A stretch of 64,000 nucleotides of DNA, taken from a bacterium. GTDB taxonomy: Bacteria; Bacteroidota; Ignavibacteria; SZUA-365. Of this stretch, positions 54,969 to 63,732 are shown piece after piece; within the stretch, counting starts at the first letter, position 1, and every line of letters starts with the position of its first letter. Made by a program: the position numbers and the translations under genes. The notes beneath the pieces were generated by a model. It searched no databases. It was given only the letters and a program-made list of their open reading frames with translations, and was not told the origin of the DNA. The stretch covers positions 151,343-215,342 of the forward strand of contig JAHLLD010000008.1 in NCBI GenBank assembly GCA_020444325.1, given 5' to 3'.

Positions 54969-55877
54969 ATGTCATTATTCTCAAAACTGATTGCCGCATC
55001 CATCCCGCTTATCCCGCGACCCGTCGTCGGGTACTTCGCCAAACCGTATATAGCAGGCGAAACGCTTGCTGACGGAGTCCGCGTCGTCAAGGAACTCAAC
55101 GCACAGGGCATCATGGCAACGATGGATGTTCTCGGGGAGAGTGTCAACAGCAAGGATGAAGCACTCGCCATGCGCGAGCAGTGCGCCGGAGTGCTGCGCG
55201 CCATCAACGAACACAAGCTCGACGCAAACCTTTCCATCAAGCCGACGCAGATCGGTCTGAGCATCGACACCGCGTTTTTCGAGGAGAACGCCCGCTTCCT
55301 GCTCGATCTCGCAGTGCAGTACGACAATTTTGTCCGCCTCGACATGGAGGACCATCCGTTTACAGATTCCACGCTCGAGATGTATATGAAGCTTCGGCGT
55401 GACTACGGTCATCGCGTCGGCGTCGTGCTGCAGGCGTATCTGCGCCGCACCGAGGCCGACCTTCGCATGCTCATGGAAGACGGTGATACGAACATCCGTC
55501 TCTGCAAGGGCATCTATGTCGAGCCCGAAGAGATCGCCTTCAAGGGCCGGGCAGAAATTCAGGAAAACTTCAAGAAACTCAACGAAATGGGGCTGGGCGG
55601 CGGCGTGTATGTCGGCATAGCCACGCACGATGACGTCCTTCTCGAGCATGGCCTCGACTACGTGCGCAACCACGAAATGAAGCGCGAGGACTATGAATTC
55701 CAGATGCTGCTCGGCGTGCGGTCGAAGCGTCGCGACGAGATCGTCGGCATGGGACACCGTCTGCGCGTGTACGTGCCGTTCGGTGACCAGTGGTATGCTT
55801 ATTCCACCCGCAGGCTCAAGGAGAATCCCTCGATGGCCACACATGTCGTGAAGGCCATCTTCGGAATCGGGAAGTAG
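54969..55877 (+). CDS. proline dehydrogenase (monofunctional)
   Basis: The product is a 302-residue FAD-dependent oxidase of proline to pyrroline-5-carboxylate. The beta/alpha barrel is visible: VATMDVLGESV-like strand, LSIKPTQIGLSID, FVRLDMEDHPFTD, VGVVLQAYLRRTEADL, IRLCKGIYVEPEEIAFK, VYVGIATHDDVLLEHGL, EFQMLLGV, and the C-terminal FAD/substrate signature RVYVPFGDQWYAYSTRRLKENP. No fused P5C dehydrogenase, as is usual outside Proteobacteria. The following lipoprotein begins six bases after the stop. Confidence 0.95.
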   Translation: MSLFSKLIAASIPLIPRPVVGYFAKPYIAGETLADGVRVVKELNAQGIMATMDVLGESVNSKDEALAMREQCAGVLRAINEHKLDANLSIKPTQIGLSIDTAFFEENARFLLDLAVQYDNFVRLDMEDHPFTDSTLEMYMKLRRDYGHRVGVVLQAYLRRTEADLRMLMEDGDTNIRLCKGIYVEPEEIAFKGRAEIQENFKKLNEMGLGGGVYVGIATHDDVLLEHGLDYVRNHEMKREDYEFQMLLGVRSKRRDEIVGMGHRLRVYVPFGDQWYAYSTRRLKENPSMATHVVKAIFGIGK

Positions 55878-55882
55878 CTTTC

Positions 55883-56791
55883 TTGCGTTATTTCATCTAC
55901 AGGTACTGGCCGGTCGTATTCCTGCTTCTTGTTGGAGCGCAGGGCTGCGACCGGTCCTCGCATACACAGCGGCAGGACGGAAGGGTGATGACCGACGATC
56001 TCGGCCGCAGCGTCCGGTTCGCGTCCGTGCCGAAGCGCATTGTCTCCCTGGCCCCGAGCCTGACGGAGACGGTGTTCGCTGTCGGAGCCGACAGCCTGCT
56101 GGTGGGCGTGACATCACTCTGCAATTATCCTCCTCGCGCCGACGACCTGCCGGAAGTCGGTGATCTGCTGCACCCTGATGTCGAGCGCATCCTGGCGCTC
56201 GATCCGGATCTCGTGCTGATATCCGTCGAGGGAAACACGCATGCCGTGTTCGAACAGCTCAACCGTGTGGGACTGCAGTTATTTGTCTCAAACCCCCGCA
56301 CACTGGATGGGATCTGCAAGAGTGTGCGCGATATCGGCGGCATCACTGGCAGGGACAGCGTGGCGCGTCGTGTCGTCGATTCCCTTCATGCGGTCGCCGA
56401 TACCCTTCGTTCGCAGCAGACGGCGCAGCCGCCCTCCCTTCTCATGCTCGTGGGAACGCAGCCGATCATGGCGGCCGGCGGAGGAAGTTTTCTCGACGAG
56501 ATCATAGCGCTCGGTGGGGCGAAAAATGCCGCGAAAGCGACTCCCGGGAATTACCCAGTCCTGAACAGGGAAGAAGTACTGCGGATGAATCCCGACATGC
56601 TTCTCTACCCCGACGACATGCATCTCAACATGCGGGATCTGTTGCAGCGCTTCCCGGAATGGCGCCGTCTCAGCGCCGTCTCGGGCAAACGGCTGCATCC
56701 TGTTGATGCTGACATCTTTCTCCGTCCCGGTCCGCGAGCATACCTTGCGGCATGGCAGCTTCATCAGCTCATTGCTCGGGATGGGGAATAA
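55883..56791 (+). CDS. BtuF/FepB-like periplasmic binding lipoprotein (orphan)
   Basis: A 302-residue protein best started at TTG 55883, since it gives an N-terminal hydrophobic signal LRYFIYRYWPVVFLLLVGAQGC with a possible lipid-modified Cys at residue 22; starts further upstream lie inside proline dehydrogenase. MTDDLGRSVRFASVPKRIVSLAPSLTETVFAVGADSLLVGVTSLCNYPPRADDLPEVGDLLHPDVERILALDPDLVL is the classic helical-backbone binding-protein N-domain for B12 or Fe-siderophores. No permease or ATPase is adjacent, so its transporter lies elsewhere. A bidirectional terminator follows. Confidence 0.88.
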   Translation: MRYFIYRYWPVVFLLLVGAQGCDRSSHTQRQDGRVMTDDLGRSVRFASVPKRIVSLAPSLTETVFAVGADSLLVGVTSLCNYPPRADDLPEVGDLLHPDVERILALDPDLVLISVEGNTHAVFEQLNRVGLQLFVSNPRTLDGICKSVRDIGGITGRDSVARRVVDSLHAVADTLRSQQTAQPPSLLMLVGTQPIMAAGGGSFLDEIIALGGAKNAAKATPGNYPVLNREEVLRMNPDMLLYPDDMHLNMRDLLQRFPEWRRLSAVSGKRLHPVDADIFLRPGPRAYLAAWQLHQLIARDGE

Positions 56792-56796
56792 AAAAA

Positions 56797-56816
56797 CCGG
56801 TGCTTGCGAGCACCGG
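56797..56816. terminator. bidirectional terminator between convergent genes
   Basis: CCGGTGCT and AGCACCGG form an 8-bp stem around TGCG. On the plus strand it is followed by CTTTAAG; on the minus strand by GGTTTTTTT. It separates the binding-protein gene from the convergent lipoprotein gene. Confidence 0.85.
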
Positions 56817-56854
56817 CTTTAAGCAATCCATTATTCTGGTGGTGAGTATGCATC

Positions 56855-57511
56855 CTACGCGGATGGTTTTTCACCCCGCTCATCGGCAAGATCCTGCAGA
56901 TTCATCATTTCCAGAACCTGGCGGGGAGTGTCTTCCGGCATTTTCTGGGATTTTACCGTAACGATGAAGCGGTCGCCCACCAGTGCGGTTGCCTCCGCGC
57001 GTTCCGTGTCGATTTTCCATTTTTCAACTGCCGGGAAACCTGCGATCTCTGTTGCACGCTCATAGCCCTTGGTGCTTTCCCTGTTCAGGTTCATCTTGAA
57101 CATCATACGGAAGGGCGCATAAAGCATGGAGATATAGGCATAATCGAAGATTTCCACTTCAACACGCGAGTTTTCGGGTCCCGTAAAGCGTCGCTTCGCC
57201 TGTGAGAACGTCCAGTTCCCGTAGGTTGCGGATTCACCTTCCGCCTCGCCGGGCTCAAGATCGTGGAAGCTTTCGGGCAGATATTCGATGAGCTTGCGGA
57301 AATGGACGGCGGGTTGTGGTTCATGTTCTTCCGAATTTCCCGTTGCCATATCCTCCGCGGCTTTCGCCATATCGTCAGCCGCATCGGCGAGTTGTTCCAG
57401 CCCGCTTTTTTCCTCCTTGTCCGCGCTGTCTTCTTCACCTCCGCCGCATGCGGACAGGAAGAAAGGAGAGAGCAGGGCGAGGAACAGAATCATGTTCAGA
57501 GATTTCCTCAT
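56855..57511 (-). CDS. lipoprotein of unknown function
   Basis: The 218-residue protein has lipobox signal MRKSLNMILFLALLSPFFLSAC (Cys at residue 22), an acidic Gly/Glu/Asp/Lys linker and predicted helix (GLEQLADAADDMAKAAEDMATG, about residues 37-58), then a mature domain of about 145 residues (HFRKLIEYLPESFHDLEPGEAEGESATYGNWTFSQAKRRF ... AEATALVGDRFIVTVKSQKMPEDTPRQVLEMMNLQDLADERG). The C-terminal part resembles conserved lipoproteins of the FCB group but I cannot name a family. It is monocistronic. Confidence 0.75.
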   Translation of the reverse strand: MRKSLNMILFLALLSPFFLSACGGGEEDSADKEEKSGLEQLADAADDMAKAAEDMATGNSEEHEPQPAVHFRKLIEYLPESFHDLEPGEAEGESATYGNWTFSQAKRRFTGPENSRVEVEIFDYAYISMLYAPFRMMFKMNLNRESTKGYERATEIAGFPAVEKWKIDTERAEATALVGDRFIVTVKSQKMPEDTPRQVLEMMNLQDLADERGEKPSA

Positions 57512-57626
57512 AGAGAACTCCAGTGCATGTGTGGAATGGGTATTGTTGAATAACGAAAGTTACTGTCCACTTTCCTGACACGCAAATCCCCCCTTCATTC
57601 TGCGTCCCTGGACGCGCAGCGCTGCA

Positions 57627-59840
57627 TCAGTATTCGATCGTACGTTCCGCGGGTTGCTGCCGCGAGTTTTCCTGCTCGCTTGAGGTCGAAGTGTGCATCG
57701 TACAGTAACCGGGGAAGTATTTCGCATTGACATAGTCTGTCACCGTGTTCGGGCAGAACGGATTCGCGAGATTCTGTGAATCAAGGCAGATCTTTTCCTG
57801 CGTGACACCTTCGGGCTGAACGAAGTCGCGGATCTTCAGTGGGATGCGTTTGTCGGTGTAGACATACTTCATGAACCTTCCCCAGATGGGAGCGGCGGCG
57901 ACGCTGCCCTGACCGTAGGACCCGGTAAAGGTGATGCGGCGATCGTCGAAGCCCGTCCACACACCGGCCACGAGGTTCGGAGTGAAGCCGATGAACCAGG
58001 CGTCCGCATAATCCTGCGTGGTACCGGTCTTGCCTCCCGCGGGGCCGTTGAACCAGCGGCGGGTGCCTGATCCCGTACCGCCCTGGATGACCGAACGCAG
58101 CATGCTCGACATGATGAAGGCGGTTTCCTTGCTGAGCACTTCGCGGATTTCGCTGGTGTTGCTCTCGATGACACGGCCATCACGGTCTTCGATGCGCGTG
58201 ATGGCGAAGGGTTTGGCGTAAATGCCTTCGTTGGCGAACGAACCGTAGGCAGAAATGATCTGCAGGGGAACGACTTCCGACGTACCGATGGCGAGGGAGG
58301 GGACCGGACGCAGAGGTGTTTCGATGCCCATGCGGTGAGCATAGCGCACCACCTCTTCAGCGGGTGCTATCTCCAGGATGGTGCGGATGGCCACCAGGTT
58401 GACCGAGTTTTTCAAACCCGACCGCAGTGTATACATGCCGCCAACCTCGCCGCCGAAATTCCGCGGTCTCCACCGTTTCCCGGAACCGTCGACCATATCG
58501 ATGGCGTCGTTGGAGATCTGGTAGGCGGGACTGTACCCGTTGTCGATAGCGACCGTATAGATGAACGGTTTGAAGGTGGAACCCGGCTGGCGGGTGATCT
58601 GCGTGACATGATTGAGTCCATAACGGAAATCCATGGCAGAATTTCCGACCATCGCCTTGATCTCGCCGGTTTGCGGATCGACGGCCACGAAACCCACCTG
58701 AATACTGGTCAGGGCGTGTTTCACAGAATCGACGAAACTCTTGTCCATGCGCAGTCCGATGGCTACGCGTTCCTTTTCATCCGCGGTCTTTGCCTGCCTG
58801 TACTGGGAAGAGGCCTTGATCGCCACCCGGATCGCAGTACCGAGGATGCCGCGCCGTGTTGGTGTATTCCAGCTCCATCGCCTGTCGAACTGCTCCTGGA
58901 AAGGAAGCAGATGCTCGAGCACGGCGCGGTTGGCGGCCTCCTGCATGCGGCTGTCGATGGTTGTATACACAGAGAGACCGTCCCTGTAAAGATCGAAGCC
59001 GTATTTTTCCGCCTTTTCCCGCAGCAGCTGGCGCACATACTCGACGAAATGCGGTGCGATGCCAGCAGATCGGGTGCGTGAGCGGGTGAGGATGGAGTCC
59101 TGATAGATCTCCTGGTATTCCCCGCCATCGAGGTATCCCTCATCCATCATGTTGCGCAGCACAGTGTTACGCCGGGCCATGGCGCGCTGCTGACTGCGGC
59201 GGGGATCGTAGCGTGTCGGATTGGCGAGTGCACCGACGAGAAAGGCGCATTCACCCTTCGTCAGCTCCGTGGGACGCTTCCCGAAAAACACGGAAGCAGC
59301 GGATTGCAGTCCGTATGCTCCTCGTCCGAACGGTGCCACATTGAGGTACATGATGAGGATTTCATTTTTCGTATAGCGGCGTTCGATCTGCACGGCGGTC
59401 AGCATCTCCCGGAGTTTTCTGGTCAGAGTGACTTCACGTGTCAGGTAGAGGAGCCGTGCGAGCTGCTGCGTGATGGTACTGGCACCGCGCCCGTGCAGGG
59501 TGAGATTGAAGACGCGTTCGGCGAGAATGGCGAAGAGCCCACGCATGTCCACGCCCCAGTGGCTGTAGAATCTGCGATCTTCCGTCGAAAGCAGGGCTTC
59601 GAGAAAAGCACGTGGCACGCTGTCGAGCGTGGTGATGCGCGACCGGTTCTCTTCGAAAAAGCGGTCGATGACGACGCCGTCCGCGGAATACACACGTGTG
59701 GCGAACGGGGGACGAGGGTTCTCCAGTTCCGCGAGGGAAGGGAGTCCCTCCGTGAGATTGGAAAGGAAGATCCACCCACCGACGACGATGACGAGGACGG
59801 GAACTGCGACAGACCAGAATTTGCGAGGCGTGATGGTCAT
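57627..59840 (-). CDS. penicillin-binding protein 1A (bifunctional transglycosylase/transpeptidase)
   Basis: The product has 737 residues. One N-terminal membrane helix (KFWSVAVPVLVIVVGGWIF), a GT51 transglycosylase domain (LSTEDRRFYSHWGVD, GASTITQQLARLLYL, RRYTKNEILIMYLNVAPFGRGAYGLQSAA, about residues 60-240) and a transpeptidase domain with SxxK (GSTFKPF), SxN (KNSVNLVAI) and KTG (GGKTGTTQDYADAWFIG). It polymerises and cross-links peptidoglycan. The C-terminal tail of about 60 residues has Cys residues and a Ser/Gln-rich end. lpxH starts upstream and overlaps its start by four bases. Confidence 0.96.
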   Translation of the reverse strand: MTITPRKFWSVAVPVLVIVVGGWIFLSNLTEGLPSLAELENPRPPFATRVYSADGVVIDRFFEENRSRITTLDSVPRAFLEALLSTEDRRFYSHWGVDMRGLFAILAERVFNLTLHGRGASTITQQLARLLYLTREVTLTRKLREMLTAVQIERRYTKNEILIMYLNVAPFGRGAYGLQSAASVFFGKRPTELTKGECAFLVGALANPTRYDPRRSQQRAMARRNTVLRNMMDEGYLDGGEYQEIYQDSILTRSRTRSAGIAPHFVEYVRQLLREKAEKYGFDLYRDGLSVYTTIDSRMQEAANRAVLEHLLPFQEQFDRRWSWNTPTRRGILGTAIRVAIKASSQYRQAKTADEKERVAIGLRMDKSFVDSVKHALTSIQVGFVAVDPQTGEIKAMVGNSAMDFRYGLNHVTQITRQPGSTFKPFIYTVAIDNGYSPAYQISNDAIDMVDGSGKRWRPRNFGGEVGGMYTLRSGLKNSVNLVAIRTILEIAPAEEVVRYAHRMGIETPLRPVPSLAIGTSEVVPLQIISAYGSFANEGIYAKPFAITRIEDRDGRVIESNTSEIREVLSKETAFIMSSMLRSVIQGGTGSGTRRWFNGPAGGKTGTTQDYADAWFIGFTPNLVAGVWTGFDDRRITFTGSYGQGSVAAAPIWGRFMKYVYTDKRIPLKIRDFVQPEGVTQEKICLDSQNLANPFCPNTVTDYVNAKYFPGYCTMHTSTSSEQENSRQQPAERTIEY

Positions 59841-60607
59841 TCCGTGAACTGCTCCTCAAAGCCATTGATCATTGTATACAGACTGATTTCCCCGTCGCGA
59901 AACACGGCGTATGTGTAGTGCCGGATCCAGTCGCCGAGGTTTATGTAGAGTCCACCCCCGAGTTGCTCACGCATCGGATTATGCCGATGTCCCATCACCA
60001 CGATGTCGGTTCCATTGCGCAGCCGGCGTTCTGCCTCCATGCGCATGCCGTCCATCGCGCCGTAATCCTTACCGCTGGTATACCCGCGGCTGGTATGTGA
60101 GAACTTCCGCGCAATACCGAAGCCAAGATCGGGATGCAGCCAGCGAAACCCCCACTGCGAGAGCGGAGAGCGGAGGACGCGTTTCAGCGCCCGGTAGCCG
60201 CCGTCTTTCGGGGCGAGTCCATCACCATGATAGACATAAAACTGTGTATCGCCCACGCGGAACTGCACGTCGTCGTGCAGCACGGTCAGTCCGAGATCCT
60301 CGGAAAAAAACTTCCCGATCGCAAAATCGTGATTGCCGGCCAGGTAGGTGACGGGGACCCCCGCGCGGGGCAGGTCCTCCAGCATCGCATAGAGACGGTG
60401 ATACCCGCGCGGTACCACAGCCCGGTATTCATACCAGAAATCGAACAGATCACCCACGATATAGAGTGTGCCGCCACTGTCGCGGATGCTGGAGAGCAGG
60501 GCAAGCAGGCGTTCCAGTTTGACGCGTTCCGTGGCGGCATCGCCGAAGCCGAGATGGACATCGGAAATGAAGTAAACGGGTTCGATGGCAGGTGGCTTTT
60601 CCAGCAT
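59837..60607 (-). CDS. lpxH: UDP-2,3-diacylglucosamine hydrolase (LpxH-like)
   Basis: The product is a 256-residue metallophosphoesterase. FISDVHLGFGD (D-x-H), VGDLFDFWYEY, LAGNHDFAIG, YHGDGLAP and VMGHRHNPM supply the dinuclear metal site. Length and the DLFDFWYEY/HGD motifs match the UDP-diacylglucosamine pyrophosphohydrolase family that makes lipid X for lipid A. Its stop overlaps the PBP1A start by four bases, tying outer-membrane and wall synthesis genes. Confidence 0.92.
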   Translation of the reverse strand: MLEKPPAIEPVYFISDVHLGFGDAATERVKLERLLALLSSIRDSGGTLYIVGDLFDFWYEYRAVVPRGYHRLYAMLEDLPRAGVPVTYLAGNHDFAIGKFFSEDLGLTVLHDDVQFRVGDTQFYVYHGDGLAPKDGGYRALKRVLRSPLSQWGFRWLHPDLGFGIARKFSHTSRGYTSGKDYGAMDGMRMEAERRLRNGTDIVVMGHRHNPMREQLGGGLYINLGDWIRHYTYAVFRDGEISLYTMINGFEEQFTE

Positions 60608-60951
60608 ATCATTTAAAGATGCCTATCCGTGCAGGGAATTGCAAGCACCGGAATGGGACCGGATTTGTGCGCACACCTTTTTTCGTCCACATAGTTGACA
60701 TTCTTATGAAGAGGTGCTATTCTGTGACCGATCCTCAGAATATACCAGCTCATGGAGCCCCACGGGAACGCAATCTCATATATTTCATCGGGAACGGTTT
60801 CGCTGCCTGACGGCCGCGCTGCCTGTCCTCCATCCCGTCTATCTGCTTGACTTTGCTGGCAGTAAGTGGTAGTTTCTTTCTGATTCACTAGAACCATACA
60901 AGCACGCAAACATTCCTATTCATCATTAATCAATCATCATTGGAGGAATCA
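60608..60951. promoter_or_regulatory. 344-bp divergent intergenic region with a promoter-like sequence
   Basis: No gene is supported here. A sigma70-like pair TTGACT (60847-60852) and TAGTTT (60870-60875), spaced 17 bp, lies about 75 bp before the ATG of the P-domain protein. TGGAGGAAT is its Shine-Dalgarno sequence. The promoter call is tentative, since FCB bacteria often use different -33/-7 elements. Confidence 0.35.
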
Positions 60952-63642
60952 ATGAAAGTTGTTAGGCTATCAGTAGCGTTGGTGGCGCTCGCCTTCCTCT
61001 TTTCCCTCACAGCGCAGGCACAGCTGAACCGGGAATTCGAGTACAAAATGGACCCGAACGCTCCCATCGTGGATTTCAGCACAACCTCCAGTTCCATTGA
61101 TATTCCTGATGTGTTCAACATCAGCTCTCTCGCGGTCATGGTCGACATCGATCATCCCGCCGCAGCTGATCTGACCATCAAGCTCACCGGACCGACGGGA
61201 AGCTACACGCTTTCGACGCAGAACGGTCTGGCGGGTGCGAATTATGAGAACACGATTTTCGACAGCAATCCCGGCACCGCGATCCCGGGTGTTGCAGTCA
61301 ACTCCCCCGGAAACGTAACAGCGTTTTTCCGTGGTGTGTACATCCCTGAGAGCTCGCTGCCGACCTCCGGTTCCGCAACGGGTCTCTGGACTCTCGAAGT
61401 GACCGACAACCTGCTCGGTGACAACGGTACACTCGTTCGCTGGGGACTCATTTTCAATCGTTACGACAACTATCGCGACATCCGCGGTGGTGTTGACCTG
61501 AACTACGTCGGAAGCACGACGCTCAACGTTCTTGGTCTCGTCGACGATTTCACGACCATCCCGCCGTACACGGTGCAGGGTCATCGCCCCCTCAACAATG
61601 TTGTGACCGCCGAAGGTTACATTCAGAACAGCCAGACGCCTGGTGTCCTGAACCTGACCCTCGATCACCGGTATCCCGGCAACAGCACGACGAACCTCGC
61701 CGATGTCGATCTCGGCATCCCTGCCGAGGACGCGTATCGTCTGATCGCCAGCTTCAACCTCAACAGCATGACCGGTACGCACAATGGCGAGCTTGGTCTC
61801 TTCATGCGCGGCGATCTTTTCATGACTCGCCCGGACAACGACGTGGTCGTGCCTCTGGACGTCACCGCAGGTTCGCTTGCGTTTGACAACGGCATGGTGC
61901 AGAACACGCTCTTCCCGATGACGGACGAGTGCGATGTCAACGTGTACACGATTTATGCTCCGCAGACCATCACCAGCGTTGATGTGTGGCAGGGAAGCAC
62001 GGTCGAACTCGAGCCGCCTGCATCCACCTCCGCCATGACGATCAATGTCTGGGATGTCACCTCGAATACCATCGTGGCCAGCACGGGGCCCGTGCCCTTC
62101 CCGCCGCAGGGTGACAAGTGGGTGAGCTATCCGTTCCCCACGCCCGTGTCCCTGCCCGCAGGCACGTACCGCATCGGTACCTGCATGACCTCCGTGGATC
62201 CCGGATCCTTCGGCCCCGGCATCGGTATGGACCAGACCGGCAGTCCCTTCGAGCCCCTCGGTTTCCTGAGCCGCTACTACGGCTTCGGTGTCCAGGAATT
62301 CTCGCTTGACGGTGGCATGACCTGGTTCGCGGATGACTTCCGCACCTTCAATACCAAGATGATCCGCCCGAACTTCATCCAGCAGTCCGACGTCGGTGTC
62401 GTGGCCATTTACCCGAACAACGGATTCGGTGGCCTGGACGTGACCGTGGACTTCGCAGCATATGCGCATTACAGCTATCTGCCGAACCAGATCACCTTCG
62501 GTAAGGTCTGGGTGATTGACAACTCCACCATGGCAACCGTCGGTTACCAGGAGAAGCGTGTCTTCCTGAACCAGGCACCCTTCATGGATACACAGGTCTA
62601 CAACTTCCCGTCCCTTACTTCCGGCAGCTACACGATCAAGGTCGTGATCGAGCGTCCGGATGACGAGAACCTGATCAACAACGAGTACAGCCGTCAGCTG
62701 GTTGTTCCGTTTGCTCCGATGGTCGTCAGCACTCCTGGTGCCATCAGCAGCGAGCAGAAGAATCAGATCATCACCTCCTACGCCCAGCAGGGTGTGGAAT
62801 GTGTGTTCGTCGATCGCAACCTCGGCGCCGTCGAGTACCCTGCCAATGGCAAGGTTCTCTTTGTCGGCGATCTTGATCGCAGCTCCGCTGCAGTCGCACG
62901 CGAGTACGTGAAGAACGGCGGAAACTTCGCCGTGCTGCCGGAATTCAAGCTCAACAAGCATCCGATGACGGACGTGTTCTCCCAGGTCGCAACGACCAAG
63001 GAACTCGACGCCATGAACCGCGTGCTTGCCACGCCGAAGCTTGACAACGTGCAGATGCCGGCCAACAGCGCCATCGTCGCACAGCTGAGCAATCCTGCAT
63101 CCCCGGTGTTCGCGGTCAACAAGGTCAGCAACGAAATGACCAACCGCGTCGCGCAGTTCTATGCCCGCATGCAGCAGTATGACCAGCAGCCGACCATGCG
63201 TCGCGATGCGCGTGAAGCCATTGTGTTCAGCAACAGCGACGAAATCAGCGTCGTTGGTGAGCGTATCGGTGACCTCCGCGTCGTCAACGTGCTCGCCAAG
63301 GATCCTCGTCCGGCCGACCGCCGCTTCAACGAGATCGCAAATGCTGCCAGCTTCGAGCTGACGCAGAATTATCCCAACCCCTTCAACCCGACCACGAACA
63401 TTGCGTTCAACGTCCCCAGCGACGCCCATGTCACCGTCCGCGTGTATGACATGCTCGGTCGCGAGGTCGCCACGCTGATCGACGGCTTCCAGTCCGCCGG
63501 CAGCTACATCACGACCTGGGATGCCACGAACGGACTCGGTCAGACGGTCGCCAGCGGTATCTACCTGTATCGCATGGAAGCCACTCCGGTTGACGGAAGC
63601 GCACCGTACGCAGCAGCCAAGAAGATGGTGCTGACCCGGTAA
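60952..63642 (+). CDS. secreted P-domain protein with type IX-like C-terminal sorting domain
   Basis: An 896-residue protein from ATG 60952 (SD TGGAGGAAT; four extra upstream codons rejected) with signal peptide ending TAQAQ. Residues of about 25-165 match the proprotein convertase P-domain (IDIPDVFNISSLAVMVDIDHPAAADLTIKLTGPTGSYTLSTQNG ... GLWTLEVTDNLLGDNGTLVRWGLIF) but no subtilisin protease precedes it, which is unusual. Beta-rich modules follow; residues of about 585-690 look alpha/beta (CVFVDRNLGAVEYPANGKVLFVGDLDRSSAAVAREYV). The C-terminus ELTQNYPNPFNPTTNIAFNVPSDAHVTVRVYDMLGREVATLIDGFQSAGSYITTWDATNGLGQTVASGIYLYRMEA is the sorting domain. Surface or secreted, function unknown. Confidence 0.88.
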   Translation: MKVVRLSVALVALAFLFSLTAQAQLNREFEYKMDPNAPIVDFSTTSSSIDIPDVFNISSLAVMVDIDHPAAADLTIKLTGPTGSYTLSTQNGLAGANYENTIFDSNPGTAIPGVAVNSPGNVTAFFRGVYIPESSLPTSGSATGLWTLEVTDNLLGDNGTLVRWGLIFNRYDNYRDIRGGVDLNYVGSTTLNVLGLVDDFTTIPPYTVQGHRPLNNVVTAEGYIQNSQTPGVLNLTLDHRYPGNSTTNLADVDLGIPAEDAYRLIASFNLNSMTGTHNGELGLFMRGDLFMTRPDNDVVVPLDVTAGSLAFDNGMVQNTLFPMTDECDVNVYTIYAPQTITSVDVWQGSTVELEPPASTSAMTINVWDVTSNTIVASTGPVPFPPQGDKWVSYPFPTPVSLPAGTYRIGTCMTSVDPGSFGPGIGMDQTGSPFEPLGFLSRYYGFGVQEFSLDGGMTWFADDFRTFNTKMIRPNFIQQSDVGVVAIYPNNGFGGLDVTVDFAAYAHYSYLPNQITFGKVWVIDNSTMATVGYQEKRVFLNQAPFMDTQVYNFPSLTSGSYTIKVVIERPDDENLINNEYSRQLVVPFAPMVVSTPGAISSEQKNQIITSYAQQGVECVFVDRNLGAVEYPANGKVLFVGDLDRSSAAVAREYVKNGGNFAVLPEFKLNKHPMTDVFSQVATTKELDAMNRVLATPKLDNVQMPANSAIVAQLSNPASPVFAVNKVSNEMTNRVAQFYARMQQYDQQPTMRRDAREAIVFSNSDEISVVGERIGDLRVVNVLAKDPRPADRRFNEIANAASFELTQNYPNPFNPTTNIAFNVPSDAHVTVRVYDMLGREVATLIDGFQSAGSYITTWDATNGLGQTVASGIYLYRMEATPVDGSAPYAAAKKMVLTR

Positions 63643-63657
63643 TTCCCGAAATCACTC

Positions 63658-63675
63658 GCTGGCTTTAACGCCAGC
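63658..63675 (+). other. small hairpin preceding the terminator
   Basis: GCTGGC-TTTAAC-GCCAGC, a 6-bp stem directly ahead of the main terminator. It may be a second termination or 3'-end stabilising element; it has no U-run. Confidence 0.4.
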
Positions 63676-63684
63676 TGGGTATTT

Positions 63685-63723
63685 AGCCCGCTCTCTGTGT
63701 TTCCAGAGAGCGGGCTTTTTTTT
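63685..63723 (+). terminator. strong Rho-independent terminator
   Basis: AGCCCGCTCTCTG and CAGAGAGCGGGCT form a 13-bp perfect stem with a 6-nt loop followed by a run of eight or more T. It ends the P-domain protein transcript. Confidence 0.95.
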
Positions 63724-63732
63724 AATACGATT

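Noticed and set aside
60970..63429. 819-codon open frame antisense to the P-domain protein
   Set aside because: It is the complement of a GC-rich codon-biased gene and shows no motifs; the sense strand has signal peptide, P-domain and sorting domain.
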